This document shows positions 56,993 through 64,000 of a DNA stretch of 64,000 bases, piece after piece. The notes beneath the pieces are model-generated. The model saw nothing but the letters and a program-made list of their open reading frames with translations, ran no database searches and had not been told where the DNA came from. The stretch comes from Leucobacter aridicollis (lineage in GTDB: Bacteria; Actinomycetota; Actinomycetes; Actinomycetales; Microbacteriaceae): assembly GCF_024399335.1 (NCBI RefSeq), contig NZ_CP075339.1, positions 806,001 through 870,000 of the forward strand, in the 5' to 3' direction. Numbering within the stretch: the first letter of the stretch is position 1; every line of letters begins with the position of its first letter. Position numbers and translations under genes: made by a program.

Positions 56993-58984
56993 ATGGGTTT
57001 TACCGAAACGAGGTTCCCGAACGTGGAACCCGAAGCATTCATCCAGCGCCCGCTGCAGGAGCGGTTGCGCGTGCTCACCACGCAGTGGGCCGAGTGGGGC
57101 TTTGGCGCCGCTCGTAATATCTCCGTGCTCTACCTCGCGAAGGTCTTCGGCGCGTGGCTCATTGGCGGCGTGCTGCTCGTCACGCTCACGTCGCACCTGA
57201 ACCCGCTAGATCCGGCGTCGTGGTGGATGAACCCGATCATCTACCAGAAGCTGCTCGTCATGACGATGCTGCTCGACGCGATTGGAGTCGCCGGCTCGTG
57301 GGGTCCACTCGCCGGCAAATTTGGCCCGCTCACCGGGGGGATCCTGTTTTGGTCGCGCCCGGGCACGATCAAGCTCAGTCCCTACAAATGGATCCCGTTC
57401 ACCGGCGGGAACCGGCGGACAGTGTTCGACGTGTTCCTGTATTACGGGTTCCTGTTCGCCATGGGCACAGCGCTCCTCCTGCCAGGCCAGACCGCGGCCG
57501 AGCTGCCAGCGCTCGGCAGGTTTCAGGCCTACCTCACGGATCCCTTGAACGGCGTCCCGGCCTGGCTCACGCAGCACGCCGAGAGCTTCCTACTCATTCA
57601 GACGACGCCGCTCGTGCTCGCGGTCGCACTGCTCCTCATCATTGGGCTGCGGGACAAGACGATCTTCCTCGCGGCCCGCGCCGAGCAGTACCTGCTGCCG
57701 ATCGTTTTCTTCATCGTGTTCCCTCACTTCTTCGAGGTCACGGACATGATCATCGCACTGAAGATCTTCCTCGTCACCGTCTGGGTCGGAGCCGGCTTCT
57801 CGAAGCTCAACCGGCACTTCAGCCTGGTGATCCCGCCGATGCTCAGCAACACCCCGTTCTGGCCGCCGCGCTGGCTGAAGAAGTCGATGTACAAGGACTT
57901 CGCCGGTAGCGACCTGCGGCCGAGCCGGCCGGCACACCTCATCGCCCACGTGCTCGGCACGATCGTCGAGATCGGTGCTCCGCTCGTGATGCTGTTCGTC
58001 GCTGGCAGTGCACTCGGCGGCCAGCTCACCGTGACACTCGCGACGCTGCTCATGGTCGGGTTCTGCCTGTTCATCATCTCGACCTTTCCACTCGCCGTGC
58101 CGCTCGAGTGGAACATGCTGTTCGCGATCTGCGCCGTCGTCTTCTTCATCGGGTACCCGAACGGTGTGGGGTTCAGCGTGTTCGACATGTCGCAGCCGTG
58201 GCTGCCGTTCGCGGTCATCGCGATCCCGGTGTTCTTCGTCATCTTCGGCAGCATCCGCCCCGACAAGGTGTCGTTCCTCGCATCGCTCCGCCAGTACGGC
58301 GGCAACTGGGCCTCTGCGCTGTGGGCGATCCACCCCGACGCCGAGCACAAACTGCACCGCGTGTACCGGCCGACGACCGATCAGATCGACCAGCTCCAGA
58401 CGATGGGGCTGCCCTATCCGCTCGCCGAGACCTTCCTGCAGATGACCATCGGCTGGCGCTCACTGCACTCGCAGGGGCGGGGACTGTTCTCCGTGCTTCT
58501 CGAAGACGTGCCAGACATCGACCACCGCCGCGTGCGAGAGGCCGAGTTCGGGTGCAACGCGATGATCGGCTTCAACTTCGGGGAGGGGCACTTCCACAAC
58601 GAGGAACTGATCGCGGCGATCCAAGAGCAGGCACAGTTCGAACCAGGTGAGTTCATCGTCGCCTGGGTCGAGTCGGAAGCGCTGTGGAGCGGCATCCAGG
58701 AGTATCGCCTCATCGACGCCGCGCTCGGCGTTGTCGAGCGGGGCCACTGGCGGGTGAAGGACGCGGTTGCGGCACAGCCGTGGCTGCCCGACGGGCCGAT
58801 CCCGCTCACCGTGACCTGGCGCTCGCCGCAATTCGAGCAGCTCCAGTTCACCGCAACCGATATTGTTGGGCCAGACGTGGCCCCAGCGCCGCTCGACGAT
58901 GCAGTGACGCTCGGCGTTGACACCGCCGCGCTCACCCAGTTCGTCGCAGAATCCGAGGAACTCGTGGAGGTGCGGAAACCATGA
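56993..58984 (+). CDS. DUF3556 membrane protein
   Basis: A 663-residue protein. The N-terminal two thirds have ~10-12 TM segments ('YLAKVFGAWLIGGVLLVTL', 'LLVMTMLLDAIGVAGSWGPLAG', 'LVLAVALLLIIGLRDKTIF', 'GFCLFIISTFPLAVPLEWNMLFAICAVVFFIG' and others). The remaining ~250 residues are a soluble domain ('GCNAMIGFNFGEGHFHNEELIAAIQEQ'). This layout is the DUF3556 family, seen mainly in mycobacteria and relatives, of unknown function. ATG at 56993 follows AAAGGAGTTGT. Overlaps the FAD oxidoreductase by 4 nt. Confidence 0.8.
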   Translation: MGFTETRFPNVEPEAFIQRPLQERLRVLTTQWAEWGFGAARNISVLYLAKVFGAWLIGGVLLVTLTSHLNPLDPASWWMNPIIYQKLLVMTMLLDAIGVAGSWGPLAGKFGPLTGGILFWSRPGTIKLSPYKWIPFTGGNRRTVFDVFLYYGFLFAMGTALLLPGQTAAELPALGRFQAYLTDPLNGVPAWLTQHAESFLLIQTTPLVLAVALLLIIGLRDKTIFLAARAEQYLLPIVFFIVFPHFFEVTDMIIALKIFLVTVWVGAGFSKLNRHFSLVIPPMLSNTPFWPPRWLKKSMYKDFAGSDLRPSRPAHLIAHVLGTIVEIGAPLVMLFVAGSALGGQLTVTLATLLMVGFCLFIISTFPLAVPLEWNMLFAICAVVFFIGYPNGVGFSVFDMSQPWLPFAVIAIPVFFVIFGSIRPDKVSFLASLRQYGGNWASALWAIHPDAEHKLHRVYRPTTDQIDQLQTMGLPYPLAETFLQMTIGWRSLHSQGRGLFSVLLEDVPDIDHRRVREAEFGCNAMIGFNFGEGHFHNEELIAAIQEQAQFEPGEFIVAWVESEALWSGIQEYRLIDAALGVVERGHWRVKDAVAAQPWLPDGPIPLTVTWRSPQFEQLQFTATDIVGPDVAPAPLDDAVTLGVDTAALTQFVAESEELVEVRKP

Positions 58985-60426
58985 CCACAGCGGTCGTAGT
59001 GGGAAGCGGGCCCAACGGGCTCGCTGCCGCGACCGTGCTTGCCCGCGCCGGCGTCGACGTCACCGTCGTCGAGGCCGCGAACCACCTCGGAGGGGGAGCT
59101 CGCTCAGTCGAGTCCCCCCTCGCCGGGCTCGTGCAGGACCACTGTGCCGCCGTGCACCCGATGGCGCCCGGCTCGCCGTTTTTCAAGACGCTCGACCTGC
59201 CCGCGATGGGGGTGGAATGGGCGCACGCGCCGATCGACGCCGCCCACCCGCTCGATCGAGGCGAGTCCGGACTCCTGCACACCTCGATCGCCGACACAGC
59301 CGCCGGCCTCGGACGCGACGGCCCCCGTTGGGCAGCCGCGTTCGGGCCCTCGGCTCGCGCGTTCGACAGGCTCTCGGGCGTCATCATGTCGCCTATGCTG
59401 CGTGTGCCGAGGCACCCTGTCCTGCTCGCCCGAATGGGGCTCGTCGCCGGCCCGCCGCCCGCACTCATCGGGAGATTCTTCCGCGAGGAGCGCGCCAAAG
59501 CGCTGTTCATGGGGGTCGCGGCGCACGCGCTGCAGCCGCTCACGCGACCACTCGTGACGGGCATCGGAGCCGGAATCATCATCGCCGGACACGCCGTCGG
59601 GTGGCCTGTCGTGAAAGGCGGCACCGGCGTTTTCACCGACGCGCACATTGCGCTGCTGCGCGGCCTCGGCGTGCGGTTCGAGACCGGTCGCCGCGTGACG
59701 CGACTGCACGAGCTTCCCCCGCGCGACATTACGATCCTCGACGTGCATCCGCGGGCCGCCGCGAGCATTCTCACCGCGCAGCAACCCGATCAGGATCGCC
59801 GCGCATACCGCAGATTTGCTCCCGGACCGGCGGCCTTCAAAGTTGACTTCGCGGTCTCGGGCGGGGTGCCCTGGCGCGACCCCGAGATCGCGCAGGCGGG
59901 CACCGTTCACGTTGCGGGCACCGCGGCGGAGATCATCGCCGCCGAGCGCGACATCGCCGCCGGCCGGATGCCGGAACGGCCGTTCGTGCTCGTCGGGCAG
60001 CAGACCGCCGCCGACCCTGCGCGAGCGAACGGCGAGATCCATCCGGTGTACGCCTACGCGCACGTGCCGAACGGCTACCCGGGCGACGCGACCGAGCAGA
60101 TCATCGCGCAGATCGAGCGGTTCGCGCCGGGCTTTCGAGACCGGATCGTCGGTCTCAGCGCTCGCACGCCGGCCGAGAGCGAGGCCGAGAACGCGAACTT
60201 CATCGGCGGCGATATCCTCACCGGCGCCAAGTCGCCGCTCCAGTTTCTCCTCGGCCCACGGTTGGGTGCCCAGCCGTACGACACTGGGACGCCCGGCGTC
60301 TACCTCTGCTCGGCTGCGACGCCGCCGGGCCCAGGGATCCATGGCATGGGGGGCTTCAACGCGGCACACCGCGCCCTTGACGTGCTGCAGCGCGGGCCAC
60401 GCGCGGCGACCCCGGTGCAGACATGA
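58981..60426 (+). CDS. phytoene-desaturase-like FAD oxidoreductase
   Basis: A 481-residue NAD(P)/FAD-dependent oxidoreductase. The dinucleotide motif is 'AVVVGSGPNGLAAATVLARAGVDVTVVEAANHLGGGARS' (GxGxxG and the E at strand 2 end); the C-terminal FAD contact is 'YLCSAATPPGPGIHGMGGFNAAHRAL'. The group is related to carotenoid desaturases/isomerases and CrtI-like amine oxidases (COG1233). No other carotenoid gene lies near. It is coupled to DUF3556 upstream and PucR downstream by ATGA overlaps. Substrate unknown; a lipid desaturation is inferred. Confidence 0.87.
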   Translation: MTTAVVVGSGPNGLAAATVLARAGVDVTVVEAANHLGGGARSVESPLAGLVQDHCAAVHPMAPGSPFFKTLDLPAMGVEWAHAPIDAAHPLDRGESGLLHTSIADTAAGLGRDGPRWAAAFGPSARAFDRLSGVIMSPMLRVPRHPVLLARMGLVAGPPPALIGRFFREERAKALFMGVAAHALQPLTRPLVTGIGAGIIIAGHAVGWPVVKGGTGVFTDAHIALLRGLGVRFETGRRVTRLHELPPRDITILDVHPRAAASILTAQQPDQDRRAYRRFAPGPAAFKVDFAVSGGVPWRDPEIAQAGTVHVAGTAAEIIAAERDIAAGRMPERPFVLVGQQTAADPARANGEIHPVYAYAHVPNGYPGDATEQIIAQIERFAPGFRDRIVGLSARTPAESEAENANFIGGDILTGAKSPLQFLLGPRLGAQPYDTGTPGVYLCSAATPPGPGIHGMGGFNAAHRALDVLQRGPRAATPVQT

Positions 60427-61760
60427 CGGGCCGGAAAGAGGATGCTGCGGCCCCCACCGCTGCCACCGCACCGCGCCCGACCGCCAGGCCGGAGTCAGCC
60501 GCTCATGACCTGCAGCTTCGCGAGCTCATAGCGCGCATCGGGTACGCCCTTCAGGAGGAGACCCCGCAAATCGTCGACGAGATGACAGGTCTGCTCTCGG
60601 ACCGGGTCGCTGGGCTCGACCAAGACGCACAACTGGTGCAGATGCTTCGTGCGAGCGTTGATGGGAACATCTGGACCATCGGGCACATCCTCACGAACGA
60701 CATTGCCATCGAATCCGTCCAACCGAGCACGGCCGCCGTTGAATACGCCATGCGCCTCGCCCAGCGAGATGTGCAGCTCGGCTCGTTGACACGTGCGTAC
60801 TACCTGGGGCAGTCGATGGTGGTGCGTCGAGGTATTGACATGGTCGACGCCCTAGGGCTTGACGATCAAGACCTGCAGATGAACCTCGTGCGCCGCATCA
60901 CCGACGTGATTCACAACTACATCGACTGGATGCTGCAGTACGTGACGGACGTTTTCGTTGCCGAACAGGCCAAATGGTGGACCGCGCGCGCGGTGACGAA
61001 CGCCGCCGCAGTCCTGAAAACCCTGCGCGGAGAGCCGATCTCATCCGCCGGGTTCGAGGCGCGCACGAGGTACTCGCTCGACCAACACCACGTTGCGCTC
61101 ATCGCCTGGCTCGAGTTCGACAACTCCACGACCGAAGACCAGCGCCAGGTCGACCAGCTGCTCAGGCGGGTCGCCGCGATCCTGCAGTCAACGAAGCCGC
61201 CGCTCATCACCGCCGCCGACCGCACGACGGCGTGGGCGTGGGTCGCCAGCCCGACCCCGGAGCTCGCTGACGACGCCCTCGCACGCGTCGCGAAGCTTGC
61301 GGAGTCTGCCGAGGCCAACAACGTCCGTGTCGCAATCGGGGTGCCCGGCAGCGGGGTGGCCGGGTTCAGGCGTAGCCACGAGCAGGCCGCGAAGGCGCGG
61401 CTCGTTGCGCTTGGCGCGCAGCGGTTCCGCGAGGCTCAGCTCGTGGCGTTCAGCGACCCGGACGTCGGGTTTCTGTCGCTCCTCATGCACGACACGAAGA
61501 GCGCCATCACTTGGACCCGCGAGGTCCTCGGCGACGTGGCCTCTGAGGGAGAGCAGCAGGCCGCGCTCCGTGAGACGCTTGCGACGTTCTACGCGACCGG
61601 CGAGAACTCCTCGAAGACGGCCGAGTTGCTCGGGCTGCACCGCAACACCGTGCGTCAGCGTGTCGCGAAGTTTGAAGCGGAACGCGGGGGCAGGCCGGCG
61701 GACGGCATGGAGATATCGCTCGCGCTGAAGCTCTTTGACCTGCTCGGAGTGGACGGCTGA
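60423..61760 (+). CDS. PucR/CdaR-type transcriptional regulator
   Basis: A 445-residue regulator: an N-terminal helical sensor-like domain (residues ~30-180), a middle domain with a degenerate GGDEF-like or CdaR element ('HVALIAWLEFDNSTTEDQRQVDQLLRRVAAIL') and a C-terminal PucR HTH_30 ('LRETLATFYATGENSSKTAELLGLHRNTVRQRVAKFEAERG'). ATGA overlap with the oxidoreductase makes it the last gene of the operon and a probable controller of it. Confidence 0.88.
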   Translation: MTGRKEDAAAPTAATAPRPTARPESAAHDLQLRELIARIGYALQEETPQIVDEMTGLLSDRVAGLDQDAQLVQMLRASVDGNIWTIGHILTNDIAIESVQPSTAAVEYAMRLAQRDVQLGSLTRAYYLGQSMVVRRGIDMVDALGLDDQDLQMNLVRRITDVIHNYIDWMLQYVTDVFVAEQAKWWTARAVTNAAAVLKTLRGEPISSAGFEARTRYSLDQHHVALIAWLEFDNSTTEDQRQVDQLLRRVAAILQSTKPPLITAADRTTAWAWVASPTPELADDALARVAKLAESAEANNVRVAIGVPGSGVAGFRRSHEQAAKARLVALGAQRFREAQLVAFSDPDVGFLSLLMHDTKSAITWTREVLGDVASEGEQQAALRETLATFYATGENSSKTAELLGLHRNTVRQRVAKFEAERGGRPADGMEISLALKLFDLLGVDG

Positions 61761-61833
61761 TGGGGGACCCGATGGGCTCGCCCGTCCTCCGCAACTCTCG
61801 ATTGGCTGGCGTGGTCCAGCCGTGCAGAACTCC

Positions 61834-63564
61834 TCAACCTGGAGACACGCCAGGGTTCGCCCGCGCCGCGAGCTCGAGCTGCAGCGAGACGAGCAGCCGA
61901 TCCTCGGGCCTGCCAAGGTCGAACCCGGTGAGCTCTTGCGCACGCTGCAGCCGATACCTGAGCGTGTTCGGGTGCACCCCGAGCAGTCGTGCTGCCTCCC
62001 TGGCGTTGAAGCCAGTATCGACGTATCCGCGAAGGCTGGCGACGAGTTCCGCGCCGTGGCGATCGTCGTAGGCTCGCAGCGTCGCGATACGAGGGTCGAA
62101 GAGATCAGCGTGCGCCCCCAGGAGCGTGAAGGCTTCGCGAAGCAGTACCGAGGTTCGCGACTGTGTGAGAGAGGTCACGCGGGTAGAGCTGCCGTCGATC
62201 GCGTCGAGCACCCTGTCTGCCTCGGCGCGGGCCTCAGAGATCTGTTCAAAGCCCGCCACCGGTGAGACGATCGCGATTCGCATGGGTGTGGCTGGGGCTG
62301 CCGGGGATCTCGCCCCGGAGGCGTCAAACTTGGCGACGAGCATCTCTGCCCACTCGGCGAGTCGATCGCCTGCTGGTAGATTCGGCAGCAGCACGTAGGC
62401 CCGATCGCCGAGCAGCACGAACCGGGCCTGTGGCGCAAACGCGCCGACGTGCAGGCGCAGCATCTTGGCAACCCCGGCAACCCCGGCACCCCCAGTACCC
62501 CGGGTCGCCCCGCGCTCACCAGCGGAACGCCCGGCGGCCGAGCCCGGCAGCGCGATCCCGAGGAGTGCCGCATCGTCGAGGGTCGGGAGTCCGAGAAAGG
62601 CTGAAGCTGTGCCCCCGTCGATCCCGCCGCGCTCGCCGAACACCCGCTGCAGCATGAGTTCTGACGCTGACGGCGCTTCGAGTTCTCGTGTCAGCACGCG
62701 GGCCGCCGCCGAGGCGCCGCCGCGCACGACGATCTCGGCGTCTGGGCTAAACCCGTTCGCCCCTTCCTGCACCCAGATCGAGCCGATGAACTGGCCGCTC
62801 GGCGAGTGAATTCCTGTGACGAGCCGTGGCCGCATCCCGAGCTCGTCGTGTGCGGGCACCGCCACGACCTCTCGCGTGTTTTGAATCTGCTTGACGACGC
62901 CCCATGCACCGAGCAGCACCATGGAGTCTTCGGGGGCGACGCGGCCGAGGATCGCGCGTTCGCGAAGCCCGTCGGCTGTCCCGTCGGAGGGGGAGTAGGC
63001 GAGCATGCTCGAGTCTGGACGCTCGATTGTGACCATGCCGCCGGCCCCTTCGGCGATGACAGAGGCGAGCTCGGCGAGGTCGGTGAAGGCAGCGTTGGCG
63101 CCGGATCCTGGTGGCTCGCCGTCATGCGAATGCGCCCGGTCGAGCCTGCGATGGATCGCGGCGAGTAGGAGGTCCCACCTGGCCATTTTGTCGACGACGA
63201 TGAGTGCGAGACCGGCGGCTGTAGCCGCGAGTCGGAGATCGGCCGCCGCGATGTCCTCCTTGACCATGAGGGCGACCGGGAGCTCGGCTGCCGGCCGCGT
63301 GGGGAGCCCGCGGAGCCATGCCGTGACGTCGGTGCTTGTCGCACCGACGGGCAGCACGAGGTCGGCAGGTGGCGACGATGGGAAAGGGGAGGTGAGGTCG
63401 GTGGTCTCTGCGAGTGACACTGAGCGGATCGGCGCTGGGGATCCGGAACTCGGCGGGACCACCTCCCGCACCGCCGCGTCGAGTGCCGTCGCAACGTCGG
63501 CGAGCGCGATCGCGCCGTCGCGTGGCTGCCCGAGCTCCTCTTGCCGCGCGAACTGTCCGTACAT
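61834..63564 (-). CDS. PucR-family transcriptional regulator
   Basis: A 576-residue regulator with N-terminal PucR-type domain ('TAWLRGLPTRPAAELPVALMVKEDIAAADLRLAATAAGLALIVVD'), a GAF-like region (residues ~160-290), a CdaR-type middle and a C-terminal HTH_30 ('LLREAFTLLGAHADLFDPRIATLRAYDDRHGAELVASLRGYVDTGFNAREAARLLGVHPNTLRYRLQRAQELTG'). This is the classical layout. Convergent with the other PucR-type gene at 60423 (73-bp gap). Divergent from the BrnQ-type carrier, which it may control. Confidence 0.9.
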   Translation of the reverse strand: MYGQFARQEELGQPRDGAIALADVATALDAAVREVVPPSSGSPAPIRSVSLAETTDLTSPFPSSPPADLVLPVGATSTDVTAWLRGLPTRPAAELPVALMVKEDIAAADLRLAATAAGLALIVVDKMARWDLLLAAIHRRLDRAHSHDGEPPGSGANAAFTDLAELASVIAEGAGGMVTIERPDSSMLAYSPSDGTADGLRERAILGRVAPEDSMVLLGAWGVVKQIQNTREVVAVPAHDELGMRPRLVTGIHSPSGQFIGSIWVQEGANGFSPDAEIVVRGGASAAARVLTRELEAPSASELMLQRVFGERGGIDGGTASAFLGLPTLDDAALLGIALPGSAAGRSAGERGATRGTGGAGVAGVAKMLRLHVGAFAPQARFVLLGDRAYVLLPNLPAGDRLAEWAEMLVAKFDASGARSPAAPATPMRIAIVSPVAGFEQISEARAEADRVLDAIDGSSTRVTSLTQSRTSVLLREAFTLLGAHADLFDPRIATLRAYDDRHGAELVASLRGYVDTGFNAREAARLLGVHPNTLRYRLQRAQELTGFDLGRPEDRLLVSLQLELAARANPGVSPG

Positions 63565-63571
63565 AGTGCTA

Positions 63572-63577
63572 ATAATA
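63572..63577 (-). promoter_or_regulatory. -10 box of a leaderless promoter
   Basis: TATTAT on the minus strand ends 7 nt before the ATG of the PucR gene (63564). No ribosome site is present. Confidence 0.5.
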
Positions 63578-63709
63578 GCGAGCTAGATTGGTTACTTTGC
63601 CCGAGGAGCGCCACGTTTCGAATGTGGTTGCATTGAGCGGACGCGCGGTGGCGCGGGGCGTGAGCCTGCGCCGGCCGCCAGAATTCTTTGCAAGCTCAAG
63701 GAGGAGAAC

Positions 63710-63793
63710 GTGCAACCCACGCAATTCGCGCCTGAGGACCTCTCAGCCGCTCTGACCGCCCAGCCCAGTTCGACCCGAGGAGGCGTGCGATGA
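63710..63793 (+). CDS. 27-codon ORF coupled to brnQ
   Basis: GTG at 63710 stands behind AAGGAGGAGAAC, the strongest ribosome-binding site seen in the window. The 27-codon product is MQPTQFAPEDLSAALTAQPSSTR followed by GGVR. Its TGA overlaps the BrnQ ATG as ATGA. It has no TM segment. It may be a leader or coupling peptide for the carrier; a functional peptide is not proven. Confidence 0.5.
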   Translation: MQPTQFAPEDLSAALTAQPSSTRGGVR

Positions 63794-64000
63794 CGGGCGA
63801 CCGGAAGCTCTCACCGTTCCAAATGCTCGCTCTTGGCCTGCTGCTCTTCGCCATGTTTCTCGGGGCCGGCAACACGATCTTCGCCCCGATGGTTGGCCAG
63901 GCTGCTGGCAGCGAAATGTGGATCCCGATGTCGGGCTTTCTCATCACTGGCGTCGGGCTCGTGCTGCTCGCGATCGTCGCCCTGACGATGGCAGGCGGCA
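63790..64000 (+). CDS. brnQ: branched-chain amino acid carrier (BrnQ-like), 5' part
   Basis: The first 70 codons are seen before the window ends. 'SPFQMLALGLLLFAMFLGAGNTIFAPMVGQAAGSEMW' followed by 'GFLITGVGLVLLAIVALTMAGG' matches the start of BrnQ/LivII carriers (LALGLMLFAxFxGAGN and the second TM helix). BrnQ is a Na+ or H+ symporter for leucine, isoleucine and valine. Its start overlaps the small ORF; GAGGAGG (63777-63783) lies just upstream. Opposite to the PucR gene. Confidence 0.88.
   Translation, partial: MTGDRKLSPFQMLALGLLLFAMFLGAGNTIFAPMVGQAAGSEMWIPMSGFLITGVGLVLLAIVALTMAGG

Noticed and set aside
63565..63709. possible extra small gene in the divergent PucR/brnQ gap
   Set aside because: No start with a ribosome site apart from the GTG at 63710; the space is promoter DNA.
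1..64000. search for tRNA, rRNA, CRISPR, IS or phage elements
   Set aside because: I saw no cloverleaf, no direct-repeat array and no transposase or integrase motif; absence by eye is not proof.

Overview
The window is about 64 kb of high-GC, gene-dense DNA. Short intergenic gaps, many ATGA start/stop overlaps, GTG/TTG starts and strong GC bias at third codon positions fit an actinobacterium. The family mix (SipW-type secretion cluster, Asp23/DUF6286/AmaP-like envelope module, PucR and RpiR regulators, DUF3556 protein) suggests Microbacteriaceae, perhaps Leucobacter-like. That placement is inference; there is no rRNA or other marker gene here, and I see no tRNA, CRISPR, insertion sequence or prophage.

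Layout. (1) 1-5117: a secretion cluster of four small SipW-type exported proteins (one cut by the window edge), a protein with an LPXTG-like tail, a seven-repeat RCC1 propeller protein and, last, the SipW-like signal peptidase. (2) 5192-14968: accessory metabolism: amidohydrolase, glutaminase plus MFS exporter, HxlR regulator with an NAD(P)-binding reductase, lipoprotein, TetR regulator divergent from an acyl-CoA dehydrogenase, and a second MFS carrier. (3) 15137-19436: envelope operon of LCP protein, FtsW-like flippase/glycosyltransferase, and a histidine kinase/OmpR-type regulator. (4) 19433-22547: nitrilase and NCS1 permease divergent from a TetR regulator with two matched operators. (5) 22648-24173: zinc-ribbon protein and pseudouridine synthase. 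(6) 24392-28893: Asp23/Gls24 envelope-stress module with small membrane proteins, CsbD and its own ECF sigma factor. (7) 28948-35411: zinc-finger SDR, a copper-related trio (His-rich membrane protein, PCu(A)C lipoprotein, PepSY protein) and a wall-anchored Ig-like protein.

(8) 35602-51535 is the most distinctive part. It is a catabolic island with two Lrp regulators, a carbon-nitrogen hydrolase fused to a BKACE (beta-keto acid cleavage enzyme) domain, a dipeptide-type ABC importer, a C45 Ntn-hydrolase, an alpha/beta hydrolase, an RpiR regulator and an RraA-like protein in one long operon, followed by a diaminopropionate ammonia-lyase-like enzyme, LysR, a C39-like peptidase and a second RpiR. 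The gene content suggests uptake of an N-acylated or peptide-like compound, amide cleavage, deamination and beta-keto acid breakdown; the substrate is unknown. (9) 51713-55127: small membrane transporter, DesK/DesR-like two-component pair, ankyrin lipoprotein. (10) 55355-63564: acyl-CoA synthetase, DUF3556 membrane protein, phytoene-desaturase-like FAD oxidoreductase and two PucR-type regulators. (11) The window ends inside a BrnQ-type carrier preceded by a coupled 27-codon ORF.

Regulatory signals include perfect GC hairpins at several gene ends, paired TetR operators, and a recurring pattern of a -10 box (TANNNT) placed 4-8 nt before a start codon, which suggests many leaderless mRNAs. Starts were moved inward from the longest reading frame where ribosome-binding sites, domains, GC3 or promoters supported it.
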